Positions 34,031 to 44,796 of a stretch of 64,000 nt of DNA are shown piece after piece. The notes under the pieces are model-generated. The model saw only the letters and a program-made list of their open reading frames with translations, had not been told where the DNA came from and did not search any database. Each line of letters begins with the position of its first letter. Position 1 is the stretch's first letter. The stretch is taken from positions 20,625,001 through 20,689,000 of the forward strand of contig NC_088914.1 of assembly GCF_963576675.1 (NCBI RefSeq), given 5' to 3'. Source of the DNA: Euphorbia lathyris. Taxonomy: Eukaryota; Streptophyta; Magnoliopsida; Malpighiales; Euphorbiaceae. The position numbers were made by a program, and so were the translations under genes.

Positions 34031-35893
34031 TGAAGGAAATTAGGGCTAAGGTATAGCAGCGGAAATATAAAAATTTTAGCCTATTTCCTTTTAACCATAG
34101 GATCCGTTAATCGTTATTTCATATAAAGAGGGATAAGAAGGAATACCTTTCGATGAACAATCTACCGTTGTTAAAGAAGCGCCCACAATTCTTCTCCGAG
34201 ATTCCAACCACAAAGTTTAACACGGAGAGGTTAAGATGAAATCAACCCTTATGAGATGCAACCAAAATAGATTGCCTCTAATTAACCAACACAAGATCAA
34301 AGAGAAAGAGGGATGAATAAGATTAATCAATCGATGGAATGCCGTATGAATTCTTGTCCACGAACTAGGGGATGGGAATTCTTTTTCTCTCACTGAATAG
34401 CAATTTCGAAAATCACTAAAGGGGGAGGGATTAGGCTTGGTCGAAATTCACATGGGAGGGGGTATATATAGTTGCTTGAATCTAAACCCTAGTTAGATAG
34501 GAATAGGTTACTTAATAGGAATCCAATTCGGAAAAGGATTCCTAAGTATTATCTCACTATATATCTAATATATTTAGGATAATAATAAATAACCTAATTG
34601 GATAATAATAGGAGTATATTAATCCAATTAAAACTCCTAATTTAATTATCTCTTAATTAATTTAATTCATAATCCTAATCAAATTAGGATTAATGGAATA
34701 AAATCAATTCCTTATCTCTATATACAAATTTCGCCCCCCTCCATATATTTGGGCCTTACTGGGCTCAATTGGGCTTCCATCTATTAATCATATCCATCTC
34801 TCTTTTGGTTCCAAGTCTTATGTGTGATCCATTAGGTTCTTACTACTTCTGGCCGTATGCAACTATTAAATTAATTTCTTCAAGAATTATATTTAATCCT
34901 TGCATAACGGAATGATGTACTGAGTATGTTATTGGCAAGTCTGTAATCATTCCCCCAGAGTCCGTTAAGAAGACAGGTTGATTCTGTCATTAACCCTTCC
35001 GTATTAGTTACGGTATAATACGATCCTTTATCAACTATATCCTTGAACTGAATCTTATGACTATGGGTAATGTCAAGTCACATATAGTGAGACGTTCGTT
35101 TTACTTGTTCTTGGCCGAGTCAACTCAAAAAGATAGGTTAAGTGAAATCTGTATTTCTACTCTTAAGCTATCACCTTGCAAGGGTTTAGAGTCGAGTCTT
35201 CCACAAGCGATCCTTGGATGTATCTCCCATTAATCGGGAGTGATAAATGCCCAATCCAATGTATAACTACCCTGACATTACTTCCTGTGACACCCAACCT
35301 TTGCAGTTCACACCCCAGAGTCATCTCTGTTAAGGATCGTGGGACCGCAGGATCAAAGTCTCACATTCAGTAATTCAGGATGACCAATTAACATTCTTTT
35401 GAGTCTGAGGATTAGTTATACCTAGTAATACCAATGAGATGAACAGTTGACAAGGATGAATCTACCCATCCTATTATCTTAAATCGGATCCCCAATCCTA
35501 ATGAACAACGTTTCACCGGATCTATGTAACTGTCCAGATATCTATATATATGAAGCTTGCGAGATCAGCTTTCTGTCGGACAGAAGATATTGTTACATAC
35601 AAGTCTCAACCGTGATATATCAATCCTAAACATATCACTTGACTTGGGGTGGTTTTAAGTTTATTAGTTTATTATAAAGTTTTGTCTCACTTCATGCTTG
35701 TATGAACACTTTATAATCACTTTAAACAAACTTACGGATTTCCTTTTATTAGACTTTATTCAGTGCTTAAAAGGGATTGCCTTTATATAGTTATAAAACA
35801 TATATCTCATTAAAACAAATGATATAAAGAACAATTCATTTACAATAAGTTTGTATCCTGCAACAATTGACTATAGGACACTAAACCCCAACA
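34031..35893 (-). repeat. 5' LTR of copia-1 (right copy)
   Basis: Same ends and same length as 26391-28253. Differences are mostly transitions, e.g. the block near 35080-35100 with four changes. Confidence 0.95.
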
Positions 35894-36390
35894 GAGCTCC
35901 CCCATTATAGTTGACCTAATTATAACTTAGCAAACTCTCCCGTCAGGGTTGAGTCACTGACTTAGTTTTACTCTAAACATTTGAAGGTTTAATCGAGTAA
36001 GTCTAAGGTCAGTTTTCAGATATAGGTCAGCTCATGGAACATATTCTATTTTACTCAGTGTTTAAGCGGAAGTTATAGCATTCGGTGGGCGCTGAGTAAT
36101 TTGTTGTTCAATGAGTCTTAGAAGACAATGTTATATAAACATACAAGTCAATGTCAAACATGTTATCAGCATTGGGTACGATCAACAAGTTTTATAAGCA
36201 TTTAAACATGGTTGATGTAATTGAAGATACATAATAACTTAATACTCAGCATCGTATAGCATAACTCATAACTCAGTTTTAGGATAAAAGATGCAAGTAT
36301 TGATATTACTAGACGTAGTCAGCATGTACAACAAAAGATAAGCACAAACATATAGACTACAAACTTAGCATAACTGAGCTAGGCTAATTT
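35894..36390 (-). other. 3' noncoding part of Sirevirus B with a second PPT-like tract
   Basis: Continues Sirevirus B right of the copia-1 insertion. On the minus strand it ends ctataatgggggagctc (about 35896-35912), a second copy of the aatgggggag core found at the real PPT. Repeated PPT-like tracts upstream of the 3' LTR are known in Sireviruses. The phrase actcag recurs several times (e.g. 36056, 36245, 36265). Confidence 0.7.
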
Positions 36391-39284
36391 CTATTTCTTT
36401 TTCTTTTGCTTGGACTGACTATGCTCATGCTGTGTTTTAGCTTGTCCTTTCTCCCCCGTTTTGTCAGCATTGAGAGGAGGGATCCTAAAAGCGTCGGTTA
36501 AGACAGCTGTGGTCAGTTCCGTGGACAGCGCTTTAAGTCTATCGGCGCTTTCATTGACACCGTCAAAAATAGCAACTCCATCATCTGATACCTCAGCGGG
36601 TATATTGAGTTCAGCAGCGCTGATCATGCTTACTATGAAAGCTTGAGATTTTCCTATCCAGGTAAGTGCATCGGTCAGACCAGCAATGACTTGATGGAAA
36701 GTCTTCAGTAATGATGTGTCGTAGTATTGACGCTGAATATTGCTGTGATGTATGTGGTTGAAGGTTTGTCTGGTGATAGACAGCATTTCATTTTGCTTCA
36801 TAGCGTCAGTGTCCATCTCTTGCTTGTTCAAGTTCAGCAATCGAACGGCCTCACCAATTTGCTCTACTGAGCACTGAGAATAGGAGACCATTTGCTCGTT
36901 GGTTTTGATTTGCTCAGTGTGAAGTTGAGCAAAAAGCATTTTGACTTCATCAGAAGTTGCATAGCGCGTGTTCGCAGCTGACAAAGTCTGAACTTGTTCT
37001 TGAAGAGCGTTGAGATGTTGAACTATGGTCAGCTGGATCTCAGCCAGCTTTGCGATGGAATCCTGCTTAGCTTGCTAGGCTTGAAAGGTAACGATGACAC
37101 TCAGCAAGTCCTTGAATCCCTTAACTTCGTTGAGAAGCTGAGTTACATGGGAGAGCTGAGTTGTCTCAGCAGTAGAAGACCCAGCAGCAGGTTGAGTGGT
37201 TTGATGAAGGTCTTTGATCAGTGTTTGCACCGAGTCGATGATTCTTTTTCCAGACTCGGTGGCATTCAAGTAGCTAAGAGGGCCTTCATTAACTTGCCTT
37301 GTTGCCTCAGTATGACCGGTTGGAAGAGGAGTCAGAGGAATAATGTGGTCAGTGACTGGAAGTGTGCCTTCAATCTGCACTTGAGGTTCTGGTAGAACTG
37401 ATTGATCGGCAGATGTGTTGATTGGAGAAGAGGTAATTCTAATGCTGTCTGTGCTGACTGGAGTGGGAATGTCCTTAGTCAGCACAATGCTTGTAGTAAC
37501 AGCATTGACAGGAATTGGCTCAACTTGACTTGTTGAGTTGGCGGAAGCATTCAAGTCGGCGTGTTCCTTTGGTGAAGAAACAGAGGCTTGCTTTCAAGGG
37601 AAGCCGATGGAGTAGAAGATGGTTGTTTTCTGAAAAATTTCAGTTTGAGTTTAGAAGGGTCTTGGATAGGCTTTTGGATCACAAAGTCAGGGACAATTGG
37701 TTTCTGAAAAGGAGGGTCAATGACTGACTTCTGACTTGCCTTAACTAATCTTCTTCTTCGAGGAGGAGTGTCAGCTTGTATAGATTCTCCTGAGTGAGAG
37801 GGAGAAGTTTCCTCTTGATCAGCATTAAGCTGGTCAGCTTGTTCTTGTTCTTGATGAACATTGGATTGGTCAGGCTCTTGTTCATTTCCAGCAGCCAACT
37901 CAATATTGATTGGCTTAGCTCCAACCTCACCGGCTGTCTCCTCAGTGTCCTCAGCGTCATCCTGACCGCTTGTTTCTTCTTCTTCTTCATCTTCTTCACT
38001 ATCGCCATCTAACTCTTCTTCAACTTGTGCAATGAACTGATCGTCCAGATGCACATCATCTTCTTGATGCTCAGCTACAGTTCCTAGACACTATGTGTAG
38101 TGAGAATCACCAGGCACAACGACGTCAGTAGGAATAGCATCAATAGGAGTCAGTGTAGAAGACTTTTGCTTCTTTTGAGGTTGCTCATCATCATCTCTTC
38201 TTTCCTCAATTTCAGGCTCATCTTGCCTGCTCCTTTTCTCAGCTGACTTAGGTCTCTCCTGACCTGGTTCAGCAGCTGACTTAGGCTTCTTGGCCTGAGG
38301 CTCAGCCTTCTTTGAAGGAGTCCCAATAGCTTTCCTCTTACGGGCAGTTGGAGCCTTTGTCCTCTTGCTTTGCTTTGGAGCTGTTTCCTCATCTTGTTGT
38401 TCAGCAGCAGCTTTTCCTTTCTTTAGTGGCTGATTGAACTTCAAAGCCCTCAGAAAACCCGCGGTTATCTCAGATCCTCTAGCTTTAACTTCATCAGTTA
38501 GGTCTATTTGATGATCAATGAGGATCCTGGTGATGAGCGATCCCAGCCTGAGAGTTCCAGTGCTCCTTAGGAACCCAGCAATCAAGAATATTGGCATATT
38601 GATCGGCTTGTATGTCAGCATATGCCATATGAAGCATTGCTCAAAATTCGTTGCTAAGGTGGTGCAGTTGATCTTGGGATAAATAAAGTAGGTCAGCAAA
38701 TAGTGAGCCATCTTTTGGTGCTGACCCATTGAGGTACTTGAAATTTCTCCAGAATGACCAGGGGGCTTGCAAAAGTTGACTTCGTAGTTAGTGTGATCCT
38801 GATCTCCAGTTCTTCTCAGTTTTGCTCCCTCATTTTTCAACTTTAACAAATTCACCAAGTAGGTGGGATTGATGAAAATCGTTTTCTCCTTTGCCACTGT
38901 TGTTAAGTAGTCCTGGTTATCGTCAGCGACTAGAAGATTGTGGTAGAACTCCCTGACTAGGTCAGGATAGGTGTGGTCTCTAATGGAGAACAGCTCTGTC
39001 GAGCCATTCTTCGATATCCATTCGCAGAAGGGTTGTTCGGATGTCACGAAGGCCTCAGAAACCCATCGTGAGAAGTCTACTTTCCATTCGCTAATGTTAT
39101 CAAATACCTTGGTATAGGTTCTGAATTTGGTCGGTTTTCCTTTGGAGGAGGTAGCTTGCCCAGTTTTGCCCTTGCTCGGCGTTGTGTTCTTGGTGGTTTC
39201 AGGCACAGTAGTTTGCCTGGAGGGTTCATCAGAGCTGGTCTTAGGGTGACCGGCACCGGAGATGTTGACGGAAACTCTTGTCAT
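36391..39284 (-). pseudogene. Sirevirus env-like third ORF, broken
   Basis: Lies between the pol end and the 3' LTR, the place of the env-like gene in Sireviruses. From ATG 39284 (MTRVSVNIS) it is open to TAG 38091-38093, then open in the same frame to about 37551. A frameshift near 37590 leads to a second frame with TAG at 37075-37077, ending at 36391. Intact it would be about 960 residues. Residues about 50-260 resemble the plant 'putative transposon protein' domain (HTYPDLVREFYHNL; then TYLVNLLKL and an ATNFEQCFIWHML-type segment). A long Lys/Arg/Glu-rich low-complexity middle follows, then a helical, coiled-coil-like C-terminus. I see no clear signal peptide or transmembrane segment, so an envelope function is not shown; the name reflects position only. 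Confidence 0.75.
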
Positions 39285-39773
39285 TGTTTCAGAAAAAAAA
39301 AAGGTTGGGAAGCTTTGAGAGTTTTTAGAGAGAGAAAGCTTTGCCAAAGAATTCGGTAAGTGTAAAGAAAATAAAAATGGGGATTTACCCATTATTTATA
39401 GCGGTGAAGAGTGGATCTTATCGAATCCATGTGTCAGTTTTGCCTTGGGATTGTCAACCGACAAAGATCCTGGCCTTTTATGACACATTCGGTGCATACG
39501 TCATCCTAGGTGGATATTCGCGTGCTTTTGCATTTAATGCAACGGATCTAACACTCAGCGTTTAGAATACTAAGCGTTTTATATTCTGAGTGGTCAGTAG
39601 TATATGAAATGATGATTTCTCAGTTTGAGATTACTACTCGGTGTGCATATTAACTCAGTATTGATATTTATTTCGCGTTAAGTACTCAGCATAACAATGA
39701 CTCAGCATGCATTTGCATAATTCCTTCAGCATAGTAATTCACTCAGCATAAATTTTCATTTTAGAATAGGAAT
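39285..39773 (-). other. Spacer between pol and env-like ORF of Sirevirus B
   Basis: About 490 bases without open frame. Dense in actcagc-type heptamers (39548, 39653, 39688, 39702, 39740). On the minus strand it leads into the ATG of the env-like ORF and may hold its promoter or splice signals; none is clear. Confidence 0.6.
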
Positions 39774-39912
39774 TTACTGAAGAGGATTAAACATACCAAT
39801 GGCTTCTCTCAGTATGCTGAACTGTTCACGAGCTAGTGGCTTTGTGAAGATATCCGCAAGCTGCTCATCCGTTGGGAAATAGGTCAGCTTTATCTCACCT
39901 TTGAGTATATGG
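39774..39912 (-). pseudogene. RNase H C-terminal end of Sirevirus B pol
   Basis: The last 46 codons of a copia pol are readable (DHILKGEIKL, DEQLADIFTKPLAREQ) up to TAA at 39774-39776. Upstream sequence is replaced by LINE 2 endonuclease ORF at about 39912. This fragment shows that the env-like ORF and LTR to the left belong to a copia element in minus orientation. Confidence 0.88.
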
Positions 39913-39915
39913 TCT

Positions 39916-40983
39916 CTATATCTCCTCCTGCTTCAAGATAGCGTTGAGCTCGGTCATGATTCTATCCTCAAGTCTCAGCATGCCATTTGTGCATCTCGTG
40001 GCCAGGGCTCGTTGGATGCCTGCCAGTCTCGCATAAGCGCGCCTCTTTCTCTTGAAGATGTTACCAAATTCTTCCTTGTTCCAGTTCTGAAGGCGATCCG
40101 CCATACTTTGAAGAGCTGCACCAAGAGGGCCCTCCTGTAACCATCCCTGTGAAATCTGATCTCTAATAGTGCAATCCTCCATCCAAGCCGCGATGAAACG
40201 GAAGGGGCTATTTCGTTTTCTGTCATCACAAAGCAGGTCCACAAGAAGTGGGGAGTGATCAGAATGTAATCTTTGAATGTGTCTGACAATCGCATTGGGA
40301 AAACGAAGTCTCCATTCAGCGTTGCATAACCCCCTATCCAACCTATAAGCAACTCTAGTCCGGGGCGTCGAGCCTCTATACCAAGTGAACTTAGGACCCA
40401 CATAGCCAAGATCAACTAATTCAAGGTGATTGATCCAGTTGGCAAACGGGCCACATCTGTCCAGCGTTTGCGCTGCACCCCCTTGCTTCTCACTCATGTC
40501 CTTAATACAATTGAAATCTCCACATATCAGCCAAGGGTTAGTCACATTTCTCCACAACTCCTCCATTTCTGCAAAAAACAGACGTTTCTGGGCCATTTGG
40601 GGTCTGACATAAATAGCCGTGAAATCAAAAATCTTGTTAATATCCTCCCCTCCTGATACAGTCACTTTACAATGTAAAAAATGTGGGTTCCTCAATTCTA
40701 CAGAAATCCCTACCGCCGTGTCATCCCAAAAGATCCACACTCCTCCAATAAAACTGTCAGCCTCAACAAGCTCACAGTTCGGGAGCCCGATCTGCTTCCC
40801 AATTTCAAGCACTCTAGTCCCCGGAATCCGGGTTTCAAGCAGACACACAATCGAAGGCTTGTAAACCTTCACCATAAATCTCAAGGAACGCTGGAAGGCG
40901 GTACCACCGGCACCGAAACAGTTCCATGTGATTATCTTCATAAGCAAAATTGGGAGAAAGGTACACCTAACAAGCCCAGTCAT
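39916..40983 (-). pseudogene. LINE 2 ORF2, endonuclease domain only
   Basis: 355 codons: the AP-type endonuclease is complete (ITWNCFGAGG, LLETR, GDFNCI, SDHSPLLVDL), followed by the linker ending QEEI. A stop is created at the junction with Sirevirus pol. The second Met (40941, MKIITWNC) is the more likely functional start because it begins the endonuclease fold; the Met at 40983 overlaps the ORF1 stop. No reverse transcriptase follows. Confidence 0.9.
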
Positions 40984-42578
40984 GGCTTGCTAGCTTCAGG
41001 TCCCTGAACCTCCATATTCATCGCGCTTGCTTTGCTCTGAGAGGCTGATCTATCCCTCAGCTTTTGAAGAAACCGGTCATTCCCTTTCGACATCTGCATT
41101 CCCAAGTTCGTATTCGCAGAGATTTCATATAACACCCCTCTCGGTTCATGCTCGAATCGTGTTCTTTTTCCTCTACTGGCTATGGGATCCACAATTCCTT
41201 CATGACCCTGCTCTTCACCTCGGTTCTGCTCACTCAGCTCTACATCCATGGCGCCTTGCAGCAGGCCTCTAAATCTATTTGTGAGCGCTAGCTGTCCCTG
41301 GTCCCTATTCTCTTTATTCTTGCTTCCTGATGTCCCTGTGGCTTTACCTTTATGCTTCAAGATTGTGATCTGACCCTTATTTCTTACCCCGCTGTTTGCC
41401 ATCTGCGTCGCTCCAAACCCCAGGAAAGAAGTAGAGTTTGAGGCAGCGGGATCCTTAGCGCTTGAACCATTGAAAGGGTTTGGTTGCTCTATTCTGGTAT
41501 CTTTTCTTTCCCTATACCCTGTGCTTTCGGCTTCTCTGCTGCGAGGTGGGAATTTTCGCCTAGGGACAATCATCCATGGTCCATGAACTCCCAAATCGGA
41601 ATCAGCCTGTTTCTCCTCCGGCCCCTTATTCAACTGCTGGTTTACGTCTTCTGTCCTGCTCGTTCCCTCTACATCAGAATCTCCCATCATCATGTCATTT
41701 GTTCCCGGGTTGGTACTGACCTGAACAGCACTTGGCCAGATACATTCAGTTCTCAAATGGCCATATCGGCCACATTTGGTACAAGCAGTGTGAAGGCCTT
41801 CAAATTCCACCCGCTGCATATCTCCTTCCAGTTCGAACTGAGCAACAAGGGGGTTAAGCAAATTGATTTCCACACATACTCTTGCAAACCTTCCTCTAGT
41901 TTTTTGTAAAGTGTTCTCATCTACTCTTATAGGTTTTCCAACAGAAGCAGCAATACCAAGCAACACATCTTCATCATAATAAAGTAATGGGAGTTCAGGG
42001 AGTCGGATCCATACCATAGATTTCTCGACACTGGCCTCAGTGGGGCAGAACTCCGCAGACCAGGTACGGACTGTCAGATAATGTCCCTGGACAAGCCACG
42101 ACCCATCGTTGATAACGTGATTCCTATCCAGCTCATTGTCGAATTGAACGAGATGGAAGCCCTCGCCTAAGTCCATCATACTGATTCCTGCAATTGGCTT
42201 CCACAACTCGAGAGTTCGTCTTTGTAGTGCCACATACCCCAAATTCCGGCCTAGGAGCTTGATGATCAGGGCGTTTTCCCACTGCTTATCTAGCTTCTTC
42301 TTCAGCTCTGGATCAATCGACACACGAGGACAAAAGGGGTTGGATTCGTCCACGTCAATCTTCACAAGGCCCGCAGCTCGCAGGTTAGTTCGAACTCGGG
42401 AGGGCTGGCTAGCTGATTTTGCCGCAGCAATATCTTTCCACGAGAGCTTAGGTGCAGCGGGAGATGCCGTAGGATCAAAGGGTTGGAAATTAGGAGGATC
42501 GTCAGGCGGGATGGGCGACGACGAGCGGTGATTTCCATCGTTAGGGTTGATCGCAGGCGGGCGGCTGGAGCTCTCCAT
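40980..42578 (-). CDS. LINE 2 ORF1 protein (DUF4283, CCHC knuckle)
   Basis: 532 residues without a stop. Pro/Ser-rich start (residues 1-45), a DUF4283 region (about 90-240, with KQWENALIIKLLGRN and a SMVWIRLPELPLLYYDE segment), then the knuckle CTKCGRYGHLRTEC at about 263-276. The C-terminal 250 residues are polar and low in hydrophobics. RNA-binding role as for the ORF1 family. Its TGA stop (40982-40980) overlaps the first in-frame ATG of ORF2 as ATGA, a layout that can couple translation. Intact although the element is dead. Confidence 0.9.
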   Translation of the reverse strand: MESSSRPPAINPNDGNHRSSSPIPPDDPPNFQPFDPTASPAAPKLSWKDIAAAKSASQPSRVRTNLRAAGLVKIDVDESNPFCPRVSIDPELKKKLDKQWENALIIKLLGRNLGYVALQRRTLELWKPIAGISMMDLGEGFHLVQFDNELDRNHVINDGSWLVQGHYLTVRTWSAEFCPTEASVEKSMVWIRLPELPLLYYDEDVLLGIAASVGKPIRVDENTLQKTRGRFARVCVEINLLNPLVAQFELEGDMQRVEFEGLHTACTKCGRYGHLRTECIWPSAVQVSTNPGTNDMMMGDSDVEGTSRTEDVNQQLNKGPEEKQADSDLGVHGPWMIVPRRKFPPRSREAESTGYRERKDTRIEQPNPFNGSSAKDPAASNSTSFLGFGATQMANSGVRNKGQITILKHKGKATGTSGSKNKENRDQGQLALTNRFRGLLQGAMDVELSEQNRGEEQGHEGIVDPIASRGKRTRFEHEPRGVLYEISANTNLGMQMSKGNDRFLQKLRDRSASQSKASAMNMEVQGPEASKP

Positions 42579-42640
42579 AATAATTATATATATTTTTTTT
42601 TATTGAAAATATCAATCATGTGTAGTTTAGAATTAATTTC

Positions 42641-43199
42641 GGGCTTAATACATTACCAACTTCTGAACTTGTCTAAAATAGTAGATTGATTTCCTGAATT
42701 TTGCAAGTGTCTCACCAGCTCCCTAAACTTGCTTATTTCGAGTCACCAGCTCCCTAAACTTGTCCATAAAAGTAGATTAGCTCCCTGAACTTTGCAAGTG
42801 TCTCACCAACTCCCTAAACTTGCTTATTTTGTAACAACTAACTACAAAAACTTATTAAACCTAGATTCTAAAAATACGTCTTCATCTATTGGAGAGGTAA
42901 TTTTTTCGCTTCTCCTACCTTTCAATCTATTATAGGAGTTAATGTTGCAGTTTTGAGAGATTAAATGGATGATGATCGAGAGTTAGTATTATGATTTTTG
43001 TATTTAGTTGTTACAGAATAAGCAAGTTTGGGGAGTTGGTGAGACACTTGCAAAGTTTAGGGAGCTAATATACTTTTATGGACAAGTTTAGGAAGCTAGT
43101 GATACGAAATAAGCAAGTTTAGAGAGCTAGTGAAACACTTGCAAAGTTCAGAAAGCCAATCTATTATTTTCAACTAGTTGAAGGAGCTATTAGGCCTTA
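42641..43199. repeat. Foldback element with about 195-bp inverted repeats
   Basis: 42641-42838 and 43014-43199 are inverted copies with perhaps 85% identity. They start gggcttaata at the left and end taggcctta at the right. Each arm repeats the phrase agctccctaaacttg several times, so direct repeats lie within the inverted repeats. The loop (about 175 bases) shows no coding. Long imperfect arms and no ORF fit a non-autonomous DNA transposon; no target duplication is convincing, so the superfamily stays open. Confidence 0.8.
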
Positions 43200-43920
43200 G
43201 TTTTGAGGTGTGATGTTTATATGTATATGGAAATGTTAATCTGTTTAAGAATGGGACTTCAATTTTGTGGAAGTGAGTGTTGAATATATAATATAGTTGC
43301 CTAAAACTCAGATTTTTGCTTCCATATAGAGACTGTTGATTAATCCCCCCCTCTACCTCATGACATTAAAAGGATGCACCTTACAAAATTAGAAATTGGC
43401 AACATATATATGATAACTCATCAATACTTAAAACAACTCTATGATATTAGATCCAACTTCTATATATAATAATATCTGTAGGGATTTGTTAGTAAAATAA
43501 TACATTTTAATGGGTGCTAAATTATTTTAGGATATTGTATAATTCAATTTTATTTCCATTTTAATAAAAAAAATTATTAAATTTAAAGGTCACTGTTTTA
43601 ATATATAATAAAAAAATTACACTTAAAAAGTAAATTAATAAGCATAAAAAAGTTAAATTGTCATTAGAAAATATTTGAAAATAAGCCTAAATATTATCTA
43701 TAAATTATCTTTGATTTAAAGTTATTGCCTCTAAATATTATCCAAATTCATGTTTCTTAGCAGCTCCTACCTGTACAAATCCCAGTGTCTTTTGAACAGT
43801 TTTTGGGAAGCCCCAAAGATTTACATGAAAGGCTTGATAGCAACAGTGTAAGTATATGGACTCACAATTGGGCCTCTTGTGAATCCAAAGCCTAAATATG
43901 TGATTGATTATTATTTAATA
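43200..43920. other. AT-rich intergenic DNA
   Basis: No open frame of note and no repeats found. The strip 43765-43910 is less AT-rich but matches nothing I recognise. Confidence 0.5.
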
Positions 43921-44796
43921 GGGTAAATTACATAGAAATTCATTTTTTAACAACTATTTACAACTACGTCGAGTCATAATTTTGGATTATGTCAAACTAG
44001 TAAAATCATGTCATTAAAAATTGATCGAGCATTTGAGAAAGAACTTTACAAGCGGCGTTGCCTTTCTTCACTCACGTGATATTGTTGTATCAGGCTTTCA
44101 CCCATTGTCTAAGATTCTCCACTGCTCATTATCGGTCGGTTACTCCTAAATCTACTTAGTTCCATGGATCTATATAGCTCTGCCCTAGTAGAGGTTAGAT
44201 GGATGAATTAAGAAGCGTGCCTCGATAGACTTTAAGAGCTTTTGAGCTCGAGTTCAATATCTTGATCATGGGCTCCTTGTGAGCTTGTTAATGTATTCAT
44301 TCACGAGTTTTGCTCACGAGAATCTCGATAATTCTGTTCATGAACCGCACTTACGAACAACTCAATAATTATGTCTATTTGAAATTTTTTTAACACAAAA
44401 CTACATAGTTTTGAAACCTACAAACTTAAAATTTATACAAAATTACGTTATTTTACATTTTCAACTTTATAGACATACAATTATTAAAAAAATTTAATTC
44501 AACCAAACTTATTTACAATATGTTTACAAAATTACAACTAAGTCATATCATCAAACTTAATTCTTAATATGTCATTATTCTCTATATATTATGATTTTAC
44601 AACATAGTTTAAAAATTCTAGACTCCAATTCATAAATCATAAACCCTAGAAAATATATTTTAGACTTCTAATTTATAAATTCTAATCCTAAAAATATATT
44701 ACAAGTAATGATTTTACTAGTCTGACATAATCCAAAATTATGACCTGACATAGTTGTAAATAGTTGTTACAAAATGAATTTCTGTGTAATTTTCCC
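43921..44796. repeat. Second foldback element, about 93-bp inverted ends
   Basis: Left end gggtaaattacatagaaatt, right end the inverted form (aatttctgtgtaattttccc). The arms continue through caactatttacaactacgtc and hattttggattatgtca-type sequence for about 93 bases with few mismatches. The centre (about 690 bases) has no coding. The gggtaaattaca terminus resembles Mutator-like MITE ends, an inference; no clear 9-bp target duplication is visible. Confidence 0.75.

Larger units (their letters stand above)
26391..35893 (-). mobile_element. Complete Ty1/copia element (copia-1), 9.5 kb
   Basis: Two LTRs of equal length (1863 bp), a 5-bp target duplication gagct (26386-26390 and 35894-35898), PBS, one long gag-pol frame on the minus strand, and a PPT. 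By eye the LTRs differ at about 22 positions (about 1.2%), so the insertion is recent. Five in-frame stops, but no frameshift, inactivate gag-pol. It lies inside the 3' noncoding part of Sirevirus B. Distance between gag start and PBS is unusually long (about 1.85 kb leader). Confidence 0.95.
24996..39912 (-). mobile_element. Sirevirus B (minus), 5'-deleted, with env-like ORF
   Basis: Read on the minus strand: RNase H end (39912-39774), spacer, env-like ORF (39284-36391), 3' noncoding part (36390-35894 and 26390-26335), polypurine tract and 3' LTR (26334-24996). It inserted into Sirevirus A at 24996. A complete copia element (26391-35893) lies within its 3' noncoding part. Everything upstream of the RNase H end (rest of pol, gag, 5' LTR) is lost at the junction with LINE 2 near 39912. 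Without nested DNA about 5.4 kb remains. Confidence 0.88.
39913..42600 (-). mobile_element. 3'-deleted L1 LINE (LINE 2, minus)
   Basis: Contains ORF1 (42578-40980) and the endonuclease part of ORF2 (40983-39916). The reverse transcriptase, RNase H, 3' UTR and tail are absent. LINE copies are normally truncated at the 5' end, so this pattern needs a later deletion, here fused to Sirevirus B pol. The 5' end is not fixed because the target duplication lost its partner. It is only distantly related to the LINE at 6042. Confidence 0.85.
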
